Below, in pieces: positions 1 through 11,900 of a stretch of DNA of 64,000 nucleotides. The translations under genes and the position numbers were made by a program. How positions within the stretch are numbered: the stretch's first letter is position 1; every line of letters starts with the position of its first letter. The stretch covers positions 5,419,001 to 5,483,000 of the forward strand of contig JAYKKI010000016.1 of NCBI GenBank assembly GCA_039881145.1. The letters run 5' to 3'. Source of the stretch: Druceiella hillmani. Lineage: Eukaryota > Arthropoda > Insecta > Lepidoptera > Hepialidae. The notes beneath the pieces were generated by a model, which was not told the DNA's origin, did no database searches, and worked only from the letters and a program-made list of their open reading frames with translations.

Positions 1-1294
1 AAAGCTCTTATCTCAAACATAACAAAGGTAAAGAGTTTTTGTCGGTACTAACAAATGAAAGTCGAACCATATTTGAACTTTGAGAGTATCTCGATATTTA
101 TGTTTGACAATTTAAACAGAAAAATATAATATTTTTTTAAGTAATGTTTTTCCATAAAAGTAAATGAAATACTGTAAGTCTCATGTTAATATATCTGTCA
201 CGTTGCTTTGTAACTTTGGGTGGTGAAAAGTAGCAGGTCGAAATGTTAATAATTACGTGTGTGAATTTATAAGAAATAAAAAACTATTTTTTAATCCCGT
301 TTTATATTTTTTCTGGACTCTTCTTGTTGTATTAAACAACATAATTGGAAAAGGAATTGGGTATCAAAGTGTATGGATAAATAATTCTAAATAATATTTT
401 ACCGTTCAAAATACGTCTAATATTGATATATACTTTTAGGGTTTTTTACAGTTAAATGAAATTTGTTCAATTATTATAGTTTATTTTAAGTTTAATAATA
501 TTCCAAAAAAGAAGGTTTATACTTTTAGATCACTCTGTGACTTGCTCCACATACTGTATTGATTTCAATTATTTTATTTGGAAATGAACGATATCCAAAA
601 GAGCTTAACTGTTATATTGGTTTTATTAAAACGTTTACGATACAAGACTCACGATGTATAAGTATGATTCGTGTTTACTGGTCTATAATGGTCTATAACA
701 ATACTGGTCTATAATGGTTTAAATTGTTTTTTTTTATTATTTTCAGTTCTTATTTTTTGAGTATTATAATTTCCTTATGTATCCTTAAAATGTATTCAAT
801 GCACTAAGGCATTATAAATTGTTTGACATATTGTTATTGTTATTTTTAAATAAAACTACAAAATTGTATACAAAGAGAAGGAATTACTCTAAATACATTT
901 TTTTTAAATTATTTATCCCTAAAAAATCCGAAATTTCTATTGCAGATTGCATTAATCTTAACGGAATGAAAAAGGTAATTTAAAAAACGTAATTTCTGGT
1001 TACTGTAGCATAAAAGTAAAAAATAAACGTGATTCTTTTCATTTTTGGGGTTTTGTACCTCAAAAGAAAGAAAGAGAGCCCTTACATGGTCACTCACGTG
1101 TTTGTCATTCATCTATCTGTATGACTATTCTGTATAAGCGCATATGTCTCAATGGTTAACATTCAATAATACCCTTATGACAATTTTAGAGGAGATAAAT
1201 AACGTACTCAAAATGGTTTTTTAAGCTTTTTTCATCATGTGGGTATGAATTGAAAAAAAATACTTTTAGGAATTAATCACAATTATTGTCATTT

Positions 1295-1390
1295 AAGTAA
1301 TTAGTGACGTTAATTTTGTAAATGAAAGTAATTAGTGACGTTAATTTTGAACTTATTCAAATTCAAAATTAACGCCAAACATATTTAATA
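1295..1390. repeat. 24-bp direct repeat with inverted partner
   Basis: The 24-mer AAGTAATTAGTGACGTTAA... occurs twice, 31 bp apart. The inverse of its end (CAAAATTAACGCC) follows at 1364-1376. The part from 1364 to 1390 resembles the unpaired 3' tail of the hairpin element family described at 15501, so it may be a solo tail fragment. Confidence 0.5.
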
Positions 1391-2149
1391 TTTAAGAAAT
1401 TAAAACGATTTTTATAGAAAAGCAAATTTTATATAAAAGTAAGGAAATAAAATAGTATTGGCTATTGCTAAACATATCTATGACAATATCTTTATTACCA
1501 ATTTGTGATGAAAACTTGAATTTTGACTTAATGGTAAAGCATAATAATTTACATATACCTTAACAGTCAAGCATATTCATAGGAAAATTTTTGTGCGTCT
1601 AAAATATTAATCGCATTTTTTTATTTCGTTGTTATGAATATAAAGGAAAATTTATAATAATTCCAAAACTACTATTGTTCTGAATTTTATTTAAAACTAT
1701 AATATAAATACTGTTAAAAATTTCCAAAAATATTGTTTGCTTCTCGCTCCCATCTGCATATCTAACTATAAATATTCTCGTATAAATATTTAAGGGCAGG
1801 TTGAATTTCCAATTGAACAATTAAACATATTAATTTTTTCCAACGTTTTGCCTACTACATTTTTCACAGGCGTAAATACAAACTAATTTGAAAAATGTAT
1901 AATTCAACATGGAATTAGAAATTATTGATTTTTTTCTCTTTACTTTTGTTATAAGAGCTTCCAATATGCGAAATTTCCAGATTTCCAGGTCGACCGGAAG
2001 TACCTTGTAGGTTTTGATGGTCTATGAGTAAGACTACTTTAGGAATAAAAAATGTCATAAAGGGCCATATCTTTTTGTTGTGTGAACCAAAAACTTGAAA
2101 TGTTGACAGCAATGTAAGGCCTCAACTCAATATTTCAAAAAAGGCCTTT

Positions 2150-2240
2150 AGCAGACAGCGAGACGGATGGACGGAAGAATAACCAAGTGATCCTATAACG
2201 GTTCTGTTTTTTTTTCATTTTGAGGGCTGGAACCCAGAAA
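2150..2240 (+). repeat. Decayed CR1/Zenon-type LINE 3' tail
   Basis: The run GACGGATGGACGGAAG, then a spacer, then TAACGGTTCTG, a T tract and finally GGAACCC is the layout of the 3' end of a LINE tail very common in Lepidoptera (GACGGACAGACAG ... GGTCCCGTTTT ... GGTACGGAACCC). It is heavily mutated. The family assignment is from memory of that motif, not from an alignment. Confidence 0.45.
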
Positions 2241-2872
2241 ACAAGTATTACTAGAAATTTACCTAAATTTTACCAGAAAACTAAAGCAATGACTTTTGAA
2301 ATTTCATATTTTTTGAGATATTCACAATATTTTTATGCCTGGAAATTTATAATACGCAATACATTAACTCGATGAAAAATAGCATAAAGCCATAACATTC
2401 AGAACCCTTGTAGAAAGAATTCTCATGTTTAACAGGTTTCCTTATTGAGCAAGCTTTTTTATGGTTTTATAGTAGATAAAAAAAACCCTTACTCTTAAAA
2501 ATATATTGAAGAATATTAGAATGAACTATTTTTTATTTATCCCGACACTATATATACAAATATAATTTTAGTGAATGAAATTTTAGACAAACATTTTTCC
2601 TTCATTTTTTTTCTTATGAGTGAATATAGAGTATATATCCCTTAATAAAAAATTCAGTTTTCGAAATATACATTTCTATCAATTAACTGTACTCTTCATA
2701 CGAGTTAATTGGTACCATGTTAAATATTTCTTAGTCCATATACTTTCTCACTCTGAGATCCGCCCAGGAGGTATAGTAGAGTTTGCTATTTAATAATGAC
2801 ACTGTACTTACTAAAATATAAGTACATATGCATTAATAAATGATTAATGTTTAATGAAATTATTATAAAATA

Positions 2873-2886
2873 CCGCCATCTAGTGG
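2873..2886 (-). promoter_or_regulatory. Candidate CTCF-type insulator motif
   Basis: Read on the minus strand the bases are CCACTAGATGGCGG, which fit the CTCF core consensus CCASYAGRKGGC except that position 4 is C (the common CCAC form). Binding is not shown. The same short motif can also occur by chance or inside repeats. Confidence 0.35.
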
Positions 2887-3187
2887 AAAAATGTAAAACA
2901 GTACATTTGTGATGGTGAATTATATTATAAAAGAAACAAAATGTCACTGTCGATTAATATTAATTAAGTCAAGCAGTCCACATGTCAACTAATCTGTAAA
3001 TATAATAAAACTATAGAATTGGAGTGCTTTTACATCAAATTTATTTACAAAAAATGATGAACCCAACAAAAATAATAGCGTATAAAAATATTGTTCCATT
3101 TTCTGTAAATCTCTTCATTTGTTCGCCCATCACGCAAAAACAACTAAAAGGATTGCAATAAAATGGAGGTGGATTATATTCGCCTAT

Positions 3188-3232
3188 ACAAAACCTATAT
3201 GTGGTACCTATCTTACCACATATAGGTTTTGT
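3188..3232. repeat. Perfect 19-bp inverted repeat
   Basis: Two perfectly complementary 19-nt arms (3188-3206 and 3214-3232) are separated by a 7-nt loop. The stem is shorter than a usual miRNA precursor, so a short palindromic transposon remnant is more likely. Confidence 0.75.
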
Positions 3233-3355
3233 TTTGTCGCATTAGACCAATTAGAAAGAAAATATAGCAATTGGATGTTTCGGTAAAAAATGTACTTAAG
3301 TAAAAATTTGCTTTTGTAATTGTTTTCAATTTATTACGTCGCGTGTATTAATCTT

Positions 3356-4214
3356 ACAGTTATCTTAATAATATTTAGTAAACAAGCAGACAAAGTCACG
3401 GGAATAGCTAGTTAGTAGTAGAGCAGGGTAATAATATTGACAATTTCAGTTGCAGACGCTGCTAAGTTTCTAAGGTATACGGCTGCAAAGTTTCATTAAA
3501 ATCCGTTCAGTGCTTTCTTGTAATTCATGTATAGATTGGGCTCCATTATTATTTTATTATTTGTATAGAATTATCTTAATAATGTTTTCTAGACACGCAC
3601 ACAAAACCACGGGAATAGCTAGTTAGTTAATAGTAGAGCAGTGTAATAATGTTGAAAATTTCCGTTGCAGACGCTGCTAAGTTTCTAAGGTATACGGCTG
3701 CAAAGTTTCATTAAAATTCGTTCAGTGCTTTCTTGTAATTCATGTACAGATATGGCTCCATTATTACTTTATTATTTGTATAGAATTGTCTTAATAATGT
3801 TTTCTAGACACGCACACAAAAAAACGGGAATAGCTAGTTAGTTAATAGTAGAGCAGTGTAATAATGTTGACAATTTCCGTTGCAGACGCTGCTAAGTTTC
3901 TAAGGTATACGGCTTCAAAGTTTCATTAAAATCCGTTCAGTGCTTTCTTGTAATTCATATGCAGATATGGCTCCATTATTATTTTATTATTTGTATAGAA
4001 TTATCTTAATAATGTTTTCTAGACACGCACACATAACCACGGGAATATCTAGTTAGTTAATAGTAGAGCAGTGTAATAATGTTGAAAATTTCCGTTGCAG
4101 ACGCTGCTAAGTTTCTAAGGTATACGGCTGCAAAGTTTCATTAAAATTCGTTCAGTGCTTTCTTGTAATTCACGTACAGATACGGCTCTATTATTATTTT
4201 ATTATTTGTATAGA
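3356..4214. repeat. 215-bp tandem repeat, four copies
   Basis: The marker TGCAGACGCTGCTAAG begins at 3451, 3666, 3881 and 4096, giving an exact 215-bp period. Copies 2-4 are nearly identical to each other, while copy 1 is more diverged, especially at its left edge. Each unit includes TTTCATTAAAATCCGTTCAG, a sequence like the 3' end of RTE-type LINEs of Lepidoptera. The array probably grew by unequal exchange from one such tail. No coding frame runs across it. Confidence 0.9.
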
Positions 4215-4339
4215 AATATACTCTTTTATATTATAATATGTAACAGAAATACATTAGTCACGCCACACCAGTGATTTAATTCTTCAGACAATACTTTGAG
4301 TATATCGTGGCGTTTATCTATCTATTTTAATATCTGCAC

Positions 4340-4410
4340 AGGCTTTAAACATAGACATATACAAAACAGGCTTTAAACATAGACATGCTTTAAACATAGA
4401 CATGTATAAA
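4340..4410. repeat. Short direct repeats GCTTTAAACATAGACAT
   Basis: Three copies of GCTTTAAACATAGACAT lie within about 70 bp, at unequal spacing. This is a simple short repeat cluster at the edge of the CpG-rich island that follows. Confidence 0.6.
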
Positions 4411-4439
4411 TACAGCCTCTAGAATAACGTATATCGATA

Positions 4440-4690
4440 ATAAAATATATCGCTCGGTAAACGCAAACAAGTGACGTCGTCGAACACAGAAAGTGACGAG
4501 CGTGATGCGCGGGCACGCATCAAGACGCGCGGGACGCTGCGACGGGACCGTATTGAATATTCATATCGCCACGTTCACGGTTTATTTGCTTTGAAATCGC
4601 AAATTTGCGTATTAACCGCTTTGTGTGCGCAGTGTTCGGTTGAATTAATGATTTAAACGATTGCTCTGGCGATTGGTTGTTAGCAAATTT
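4440..4690. promoter_or_regulatory. CpG-rich island, candidate regulatory element
   Basis: G+C and CpG rise sharply over the surrounding AT-rich DNA. The island contains a TGACGTCG CRE-like site (4472), runs of GCGCGGG, and the palindrome CGCAAATTTGCG (4598-4609). A 61-codon plus-strand frame starts at 4471, but its Arg/Asp-rich sequence matches no family I know and follows the base composition. A 5' exon or an enhancer are both possible. Confidence 0.35.
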
Positions 4691-6141
4691 TTATTTATGA
4701 TACGGTGAGCAGTTTCAGCGATTTGTTTAAGGCAAACATGAGGAAATTATTAAAATGAAAATGATAGACGATTTGAAATCAAATTGACAGAGATTTTCCT
4801 TAACATAAATATTTTTTATAGTAATTTTACAATTACAAAACTGTAATGTTTTTAATACAAATAAATAAAACCAAACTTTTTACTTAATACAAATAAAATC
4901 GCCTAAGTACGTGTCGGAGCATGCATATAACAGTTGTTTATAACTGCAAAAATTGTTGCGAGTTACGACAAATATTTTAAATCCTAATTGTTAAATACTT
5001 CAGTTTTACTTGAAAATGTATTAATATTTTAAACAGACTCTTCAAAAATTAGGGATAATATCTAGATATATTGTTGTCAAATGAAATTAAAAAAAATTAC
5101 GATGACTTAATTTTCTCCGCCTAAAATATCCATTTCAACAATTTTAAGTGTTAACTATTGAGATGAATAGTATCTATCATCACTAAATAGAGCAACTCAA
5201 CCACTTGTGCAATGAATCATGTGTAATGCGGCAAAATGTAATTTTTTTAAATCAGTCGCCTAGTTTATAACATAATTAAAGTTTAAATTTTGTATGAAAT
5301 CATAACTATGTGTATATTAGTACTTTGTGCAAATAGTGTCAATTGTTAGTTTGGCGACGTGTAACGTATTGTCAATTGTCAAATGTTAAGATAAATTGTT
5401 TATCTGTTCTAAAAAAGTAGAAAACATAAGAGCAGGTATCGTTCTTAATTACATGTCATTTAAAAATTACATTGGTAATAACTAGTAAATTAAGATAATA
5501 AAGTAAGAAGCTGTGCCGCGTAATTGGATACATTAAAAATTAGATTAATATTATTACTAAGAAATAAATAATAATTTATCTAAATGGCACATGAAATAAT
5601 ATCGCGTTAATAGTTATTAAAATAAGTTTATTTTAAAAATCTATGATAGAATTTTTATAATCTTAGATATTTGAGCGAGTTATCGTAGTAAACATTTTCA
5701 AATGACAGTAATTTTTATTTACGAATTATATACAATACGATAAACAACTGTAACCTTGAAATTGAACATTTATTGTTTTATTGTTTTCTAAAACTATGCT
5801 ATGAAGGGTATTTATGCACAAGGTTTATGATATAGGTTGATGCATTTCCATGTTAATGACTTATGACAATTTTTGAATTTCAGAAAAAAGTGGTATGATT
5901 TTTTAAAAAAATACATGTATTGCAATCTGCCCATGATGCGTTATTACGGATTAATACAGCGCTATTTAGTAAAGAGATATACTGTATATGGGTATATATA
6001 CTTTATTACTATGTCAAATTTGAACTTTCTGTGTCAAACGGTTTCTGAGAAAAATGACTGAAAGACGGACGCGTGAGTGATTTCGTAAGGATTCCGTGTT
6101 TTCTTTTGAGGTTTGATAGTCTAAAAATAAATATTTTGCTC

Positions 6142-6146
<5 letters not shown>
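4691..6146. other. AT-rich non-coding stretch
   Basis: No feature stands out until about 6010, where a decayed LINE tail (TCAAACGGTTTCTGAGAAAA ... AAGACGGACGCGTGAGTG ... AAGGATTCCGTGTTTTC) runs to about 6125, just before the AT tract. Confidence 0.55.

Positions 6147-6237
<91 letters not shown>
6147..6237. repeat. (AT)n microsatellite, about 90 bp
   Basis: An uninterrupted AT dinucleotide run. It reads as an IYIYIY peptide on the minus strand, which has no coding meaning. Confidence 0.97.
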
Positions 6238-6238
<1 letters not shown>

Positions 6239-6254
6239 CATATTAATTGAGTTC

Positions 6255-6535
6255 TCTCAAAGTAGATGGACGGAAGGACAAATTGGAAGAGCTTTTATAT
6301 GTAGCATCTATTCGTAAAATTTAATGTATCTAGGTATAAAATTCTTTTAACTGTGAGGTTGTAACAGATAGATGAACGGAAGGGCAAATTGTAAGAAATT
6401 TTACATGCATCATGTACTCGCAAACTTTTAATTTATCTGGGTATAAAATTCTATTAACTATGTGGTTGTATCAGATGGACGGAAGGACATGACGAAATTG
6501 TAAGAGCTTTTAATTTTACTATGAAACTTTAAAAC
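6255..6535 (+). repeat. Imperfect tandem of LINE-tail units, about three copies
   Basis: The phrase AGATGGACGGAAGGACA followed by AAATTG recurs near 6262, 6370 and 6473, each followed by an AT-rich spacer with GGTATAAAATTCT. The GACGGA repeats are typical of CR1-like LINE 3' ends, so this is a roughly 105-bp tandem derived from such a tail. Confidence 0.6.
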
Positions 6536-6654
6536 GGACCGAGTACGCACACGCATAAATCAGGGTTTCGTAGATTTCTACATCTATTACAATGACTGAT
6601 GCAGGTTAATTGAAAATAATGTTAACTGAAAGGTCTAATCAAATTGTGCAAGTG

Positions 6655-6900
6655 TGATAAATGGACGGACGGATAGGAAAAAGTTACAATGGTTCTTTTG
6701 CTCAATACAAGACCTTTAATCACTATATAGTATAATAAAAGCTCTGTCTATCTGACGATCTGTCTGAATACTATGATCTCTAAAACAACTGAACGGATTT
6801 CCATGCGGTTTTCAGCAATAGATAGAGCAAGTCACGAGGAATGTTTAGGTGTATAATATAAACATTTATGAAGCTTTTGTCTAATTTGACCGACTATGAT
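6655..6900. repeat. Decayed LINE-tail fragments
   Basis: A short piece with GGACGGACGGATAGG and GGTTCTTTTG (6660-6705) is followed by AAAGCTCTGTCTATCTG and AACTGAACGGATTTCCATGCGG. These resemble the tail of another LINE or non-autonomous family common in butterflies and moths. Boundaries cannot be set by eye. Confidence 0.4.
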
Positions 6901-8319
6901 AAAAATTTATCGATTAAGTCGGAAAAAAGCATGATATCAGAAAGCTGGATAGATATGGGCAGTGTAAATCGTTATTTCTTTTATATGTAAGTGTCGACTG
7001 TTATTTGTTTAGCATATAACATTTGGAATGACAATAAGTAAAGCGTAGGACCAGACTTTAAACGTTGCCATTATTGATCTCAGCGTGTATTTAAAGGAAT
7101 ATTTTAGGTTTGTACGTCTTCTGATTGTTGATTCTCTTGAAATATATATTTTTTTAATTCATGTTATAGTACACTTCATTAAAATTTGTGGTTAACATTT
7201 AGACATCATTACGTTATTTGATGAATAAAAAGAGTCAGAAAAACTCTTGATGTGAAAATGTTCTTCTGAACCTACAAGTTCTATGCAACAGTACGATAAA
7301 TACACTTATTACTTCATTACGCCAGATAAATGATCTGGACATAGATACTTAATACTACCCCAAAGGTATATAATTGATGTAGATTTCTATCTATGGCGTT
7401 AAAAAGGGGTTAAGTTGGAATGCATACATCTGAGAATTTTTCTTTCCATCCGCTACCCGTGCCAAGGTCGAGTTGCTAGTTGTAATTACAGAGTACTTTA
7501 TTATTGTCATTAGTTGTGCATGAGACCTTCAAAGGCACAGCGGATACGTGAGTTCTGGGATGCACGCTGCATAACAACAGCAAACTTAAGAGCACAGAAA
7601 ACGACAAGAAAGACCACCAAACTAAAAATGGCAGTTCAAATAGGACGTGAGGACATTGCTGGTATCCAGGTAATGCGAAAAGAAAAATCCCCATTTCTAA
7701 TGCGCAGAAGTGATACTTTTTCTTTCTATTTTTCTTGAAATTACACATTCACATTTATTGAGGAAATGTAGTAAAGGAAGTAACTAATTTTTTCCAAATT
7801 TTTAATACATCTTGTTAAAAGTATTGTCTTCTATGTGGCATAGGTTTTTTCAATGAGTAGGTATTAAATGATTTAAGGATAATAAATAATTCATTTTTAA
7901 CTTCACAATACAATCACAATCTAGACTATGAGACCATTATAAGGGCGCGTGACGGTGAAGATGTTTTACGAGACAGCACATAAATGGACAATTATTTAGT
8001 ATTCTTCAACGAAATCTTTAAGATTTAAATATAAGTGTATATCACAACCAGAAAACAAAAGTAAAATAAAACAAAAAAAGAATGTTTGATATAATTTTTT
8101 TATTATCTCAGGGTTTTTCTAGGCTCTCAAAATAAAGAAAACTGTGTTCAAAACTTCGCAAGTTTTCAATTTAAATAAAAGTAAAAAGTAATTATAATTA
8201 AAATATAATTAAAGTAAAAATAGTATTTATAATTGAAGCATAATTAATCTATATATTTAATTTATCTTATCAAAATTAAATCTATATATTTTCCAATAGT
8301 TAACTTTCCCTTTTTTCTC
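6901..8319. other. Non-coding stretch with an exon-like patch at 7500-7700
   Basis: It is mostly AT-rich. A more balanced patch at 7505-7700 is open on both strands for 70-90 codons and contains a donor-like CCAG/GTAATG (near 7669). No signal peptide, acceptor or recognisable domain supports a gene there. Confidence 0.4.
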
Positions 8320-8645
8320 GCTATAAATTGCGGATAATCCAATTTAATTTTATCCAATTTCCACCACACAAAACTTCAATCGGATCAATTGGGGCATTGT
8401 ATTAACTGCCACTGTAGGTGATTGAAGTTGTAATGTCGTTTTGGTAATTGGAACTACAGACAGACCACTTTTCTCTGTAGCCTAATTGCTCTTTAATTTG
8501 CCTACAAATTGACATTGTTTTCAGGCCAACGGGAATCCTTCCGGTTTGGCCTTGTTTATTCCTGAAGTAGGTCACTAACTACTGTCCACGCGCATTGCGC
8601 ACGTTTTAACTTGCGATTTTATTTTGTTTCCTATTTACGTAACCA
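8320..8645. promoter_or_regulatory. Candidate conserved non-coding element
   Basis: The island has balanced composition with several CCAATT/AATTGG motifs, TTTGGCC/GGCCAA pieces and GCGCATTGCGCAC. It carries no repeat signature and no long frame. The contrast with its flanks is the only evidence, and conservation across species is not shown. Confidence 0.3.
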
Positions 8646-9259
8646 AAGCAAGTGAATAAATAAAAAATCCGGGTTTGACAATTTGATTTATAAAATATTT
8701 AATACCACTTATTACAATAAATTTATTAGAATTTTACGTTATATAACAGAAAGATAAATCGGAACTGAGTATTATTAAGTATTGAGGTCCGATAAAACAA
8801 AAGGAAAAATGGAACGTTTTCCCACCCACTCAATTTCCTGTCCGTTTGTCTAACTTGGTTGGTAGCTATCCTTTTCCTAGAAACTGTTCGACGTAGAAAC
8901 CTTGAAGATTGGAATTCTAACAAAACATATTAATTTATATATATCTCAATTGATTATTGGACAAAAAGATAAGCAAATTAAAAACTAGAAAATATTTTGT
9001 TTAATTTCTATATCTTAATAATATTAGGAAAATAGTATCATTTCAAATAAACTTACTTAATATTTAAAAAACAATTATAATAGCTGTAATTGCTATAATT
9101 CCATTTTTTTACTTTTTGAAGGATTAATGTCCTGTGAAGGATTTACTGGGCAATATAATTTACACAGCAAAAAGTAATATTAATATTTCATTGACTAATA
9201 AGTTATTAACTCCGAGTTACTGTCAACAATTGTTATTAAACAGTTTTTATGTTGCACTA
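8646..9259. other. AT-rich non-coding stretch
   Basis: Nothing is recognisable. There is one short frame on the minus strand (8726-8923) with no domain features. Confidence 0.5.
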
Positions 9260-10260
9260 AATTTAATTTAAGTATGCACCATTATTATCTAGTATATGTC
9301 ATTATCTAGTTGGTAGTGACAATATGCCTTTCTTGTAAAATTCCAATGACTGATCCAAAAAGACTGTGCGAGGTCGTTTTGGACATCCTTCTTAACGTCG
9401 ATTTTTTTCACGTAAATTGTTACTTAGAGCCATGAATAAATGGTAATCAGATGGCGCAATGTCCGGCGAATATGGTGGATGAGTGAGTAGAACCCGACCG
9501 AGCTCTAATTTATCACGAGTACTTTTGCAACACGTGATCTAGCATTATCATATAGAAAATAAACTCAATCCTTTTGACTGTTCAATTTGTTAGCTAATCC
9601 AATTGTTCACAGTAAATATCTGCATTAATTGTAGATCACTCTGGAAGCAACTCCCAATGAATAATGCTCTTGACACTCCACCAGCAGCTGGGAATCACGT
9701 TTTGGCACTTATTTCATGTTTGGATACTGAAGCTGCTGTTTTTCCGACACCCAGTCAGTGATGTTTACGTGATTAACGTATGTAACCCTTTTTAAAGCCA
9801 GTTACTAACTGATTCTGCCAGCCGAAGTTACGTTTCAATCTCAATAACTGTTGACGAGTATCAACTTTGCACTGAAGGTGATGTGATGACAACTTGTAGG
9901 GTATCCACACACCGTATTTTAAAACTTTTCCCAATTCATGCAAATGTGTTTCTTTGATGCCACAACTGCAGTGTAGCTCATTTGCTAATTGACTAATCGT
10001 CAGGCGAAAATGTTCCTCAATTAGGTGTCGTAATCATTGAACATCCAATTCAACAGGACGTCCAGTACGGGGTTCGTCCCCAAGATCGTAGTCCTCATTC
10101 CTGAACTTTCTGAACCAAATCTTTGTCGTTGCTTAAGACGAAATTCGTAAAATAATAGAATCCGTATTTAATATCAATTTAAATCCATTAAAACTTCGGC
10201 GGTGACTGTTGTCAACTGACTGCACTTTGGGCTACTTATACCCTACAGTACAATTTTCTA
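9260..10260 (-). pseudogene. Decayed mariner-family transposon
   Basis: On the minus strand several frames yield pieces of mariner transposase in the right order. DYDLGDEPRTGRP (about 10105-10067) matches the end of the DNA-binding region. RQQLLRLKRNFGWQNQLVTG (about 9860-9800) aligns with the segment before the first catalytic Asp, but the Asp is replaced (TGFKKG where TGDE is expected). YDNAR (about 9550) carries the second Asp and HPPYSPDIAPSDYHLF (about 9480-9435) the third. The last two Asp codons are about 4 nt short of DD34D spacing, which fits a small deletion. Many stops and frameshifts make it inactive. The C-terminus ends near 9306. I could not identify terminal inverted repeats, so the outer limits are approximate. 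Confidence 0.85.
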
Positions 10261-10412
10261 AAAGTTTCGAGAATCTTCCTAGAAAAGTCCCAAAAAAATT
10301 AACTAGCTAACCTAATATTTGCAAATGGTACAATATAAACATTATGTATTATTAAATGAATATACATACGTAGGGGACTATTATGGCGGAAGTTTTCCTG
10401 GGACTTGAAAGG

Positions 10413-10455
<43 letters not shown>
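10413..10455. repeat. (AT)n microsatellite
   Basis: An AT dinucleotide run of about 43 bp that directly abuts the left end of the MITE at 10463. Confidence 0.95.
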
Positions 10456-10456
<1 letters not shown>

Positions 10457-10462
10457 TATATA

Positions 10463-10796
10463 AATGGTGTCCGGGAATAAGTGTCGGACAAAGAAAGATG
10501 CTATTCGTTGGCTATAAAGGAATAAGTTGGCGTTGAAATAAAACGTAAAACACGCCCTTTGTCTGTCACTCAATACCTGCCTGGAGCTCAGTTCTTACCC
10601 GGGCACCTAGATGTTTTCGTAACTGTTTGCTGGCTATTCGCCTGAGAAGCGCTGAATAATGTGTGCAAGTATCGTGTATACGAAAAAGATGACAAATAAT
10701 TATGAATTTTTTTAAAAAAGTCATCTTTTAAATTTTATTTTAACGACAAGTCAAGGAAACGCCTTTCTTTGCCTGACACTTATTCCCGGACACTGT
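10463..10796. mobile_element. MITE with about 32-bp terminal inverted repeats
   Basis: The left end (10465-10497) reads GGTGTCCGGGAATAAGTGTC and continues to AAAGAAAG. The right end is its inverse (10763-10794), read inward as AGTGTCCGGGAATAAGTGTC. About 270 bp of non-coding DNA lies between, including GATGAC ... GTCATC inverted bases. TATA-rich DNA on both sides fits TA insertion of a Tc1/mariner-like MITE. It carries no transposase. Confidence 0.8.
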
Positions 10797-10829
10797 GTAT
10801 ATAAATATTTATACACACCCACACATATA

Positions 10830-10831
<2 letters not shown>

Positions 10832-10915
<84 letters not shown>
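10832..10915. repeat. (AT)n microsatellite, interrupted
   Basis: An AT run of about 84 bp with two short interruptions (ATGTAT, ATTTAT). It mirrors the AT run on the other side of the MITE. Confidence 0.95.
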
Positions 10916-10919
<4 letters not shown>

Positions 10920-11539
10920 CGTCTATATGTGTGGGTATATGTATTTTATCGAAGTGTATTGACTTAAAGTAGGCACGTAACTCTCATAACCTGAATTTGT
11001 ATCGCGCTTGGCCACTTTTATTTTTTATTTATCTTTTATAGGTAGGTTCAGAAAATAGCAAATATTACATTCAGAAGAAACTTAATTTTCTTTCCTCTAC
11101 TTAAAATCGTCCTTTAGTATTTGAAATAAATATGAAATCGTATTGCATTTATGTTAAAGCGACTATTTCCATGTAGACATGAGAGTTATTATTTATATGG
11201 AGAAGGAGCACATATATAAATATACATGTATAAGACCAAGTAAAATTTAAAAAAAAATTCTAAATAAATCCTTAGTAGGATTTATTGCACATTAAAAGCT
11301 ATTAGCTAGGAAAGGAAACAAAGTTAAACAAGAAAAGTATATTTTCATTTCTCACATTTGTAAAATATTTCTGCAAATAATAAATATTATAATGTGCATT
11401 ATATTTTATAAACTGAACTTTTATAAACCACCTGTCAGATTTTATATCAAAATCAGTACCAAAAGCAACTTCTATTCCTTGATGTCCAATGAGTACCTCT
11501 AGACTTCTCACAAATCTCGTATTGTACCCCAATTTTTTA
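10916..11539. other. AT-rich non-coding stretch
   Basis: Nothing is recognisable. A 76-codon minus-strand frame (11302-11532) has no domain features. Confidence 0.5.
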
Positions 11540-11900
11540 ACGATACCCCACGTGCCGATCTAGGTCGGCTCTCACCGCTCCACAAAGCCCAGGAAGGGAT
11601 TACCTTGGCACAAAAGACTCACGCTTCGTTCATTCAATTGTCGAACGCCGTCACTATCGGTCTCGGCGCCGAAATCGAGTACCAAATTGCATTGTCGTCC
11701 ACGATTCGGACGTCCCTCGAGTCCGGTTCTCTGAATCCGTAATGGGGGCGGAATGAGTGGGCGGTTTGTATGGGCACGCGCGGGCCCACTCGTCGTTATT
11801 CGTTACAAATAGGCCGGTCAATAGGCCCGTTAATTAGGTCTGTACGTGCTGAACGCCGGTTCGGGCCCAAGTTATGATAGTGGGCTCGTCGAGGTAGCCG
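11540..11900. promoter_or_regulatory. Strong GC- and CpG-rich island
   Basis: This is one of the most GC-rich patches of the window (GGTCTCGGCGCCGAAATCG, GGGGGCGGAATGAGTGGGCG, CACGCGCGGGCCC). It has no long open frame, so an enhancer, a promoter or an untranslated exon are possible. The paired phrases TAGGCCGGTCAATAGGCCCG and the GGGCGG box suggest clustered binding sites. No TATA box or initiator in good spacing is visible. Confidence 0.4.

Larger units (their letters stand above)
1..2870. other. AT-rich non-coding stretch
   Basis: No gene is recognisable. The open frames are short, rich in F, I, N and K, and lack domain motifs. The stretch holds a 24-bp direct repeat (1295-1318 and 1326-1349) followed by its partial inverse (1364-1376), and two decayed LINE-tail fragments, one near 1035-1125 (reverse orientation) and one at 2150-2240. 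Confidence 0.6.

Noticed and set aside
3188..3232. miRNA precursor hairpin
   Set aside because: The stem is 19 bp and perfect with a 7-nt loop, too short and too perfect for an animal pre-miRNA. The hairpins at 14467 and 20609 fail for the same reasons.
7476..7748. Exon-like patch open on both strands
   Set aside because: There is a donor-like CCAG/GTAATG, but no acceptor, no known domain and no matching neighbour exon.
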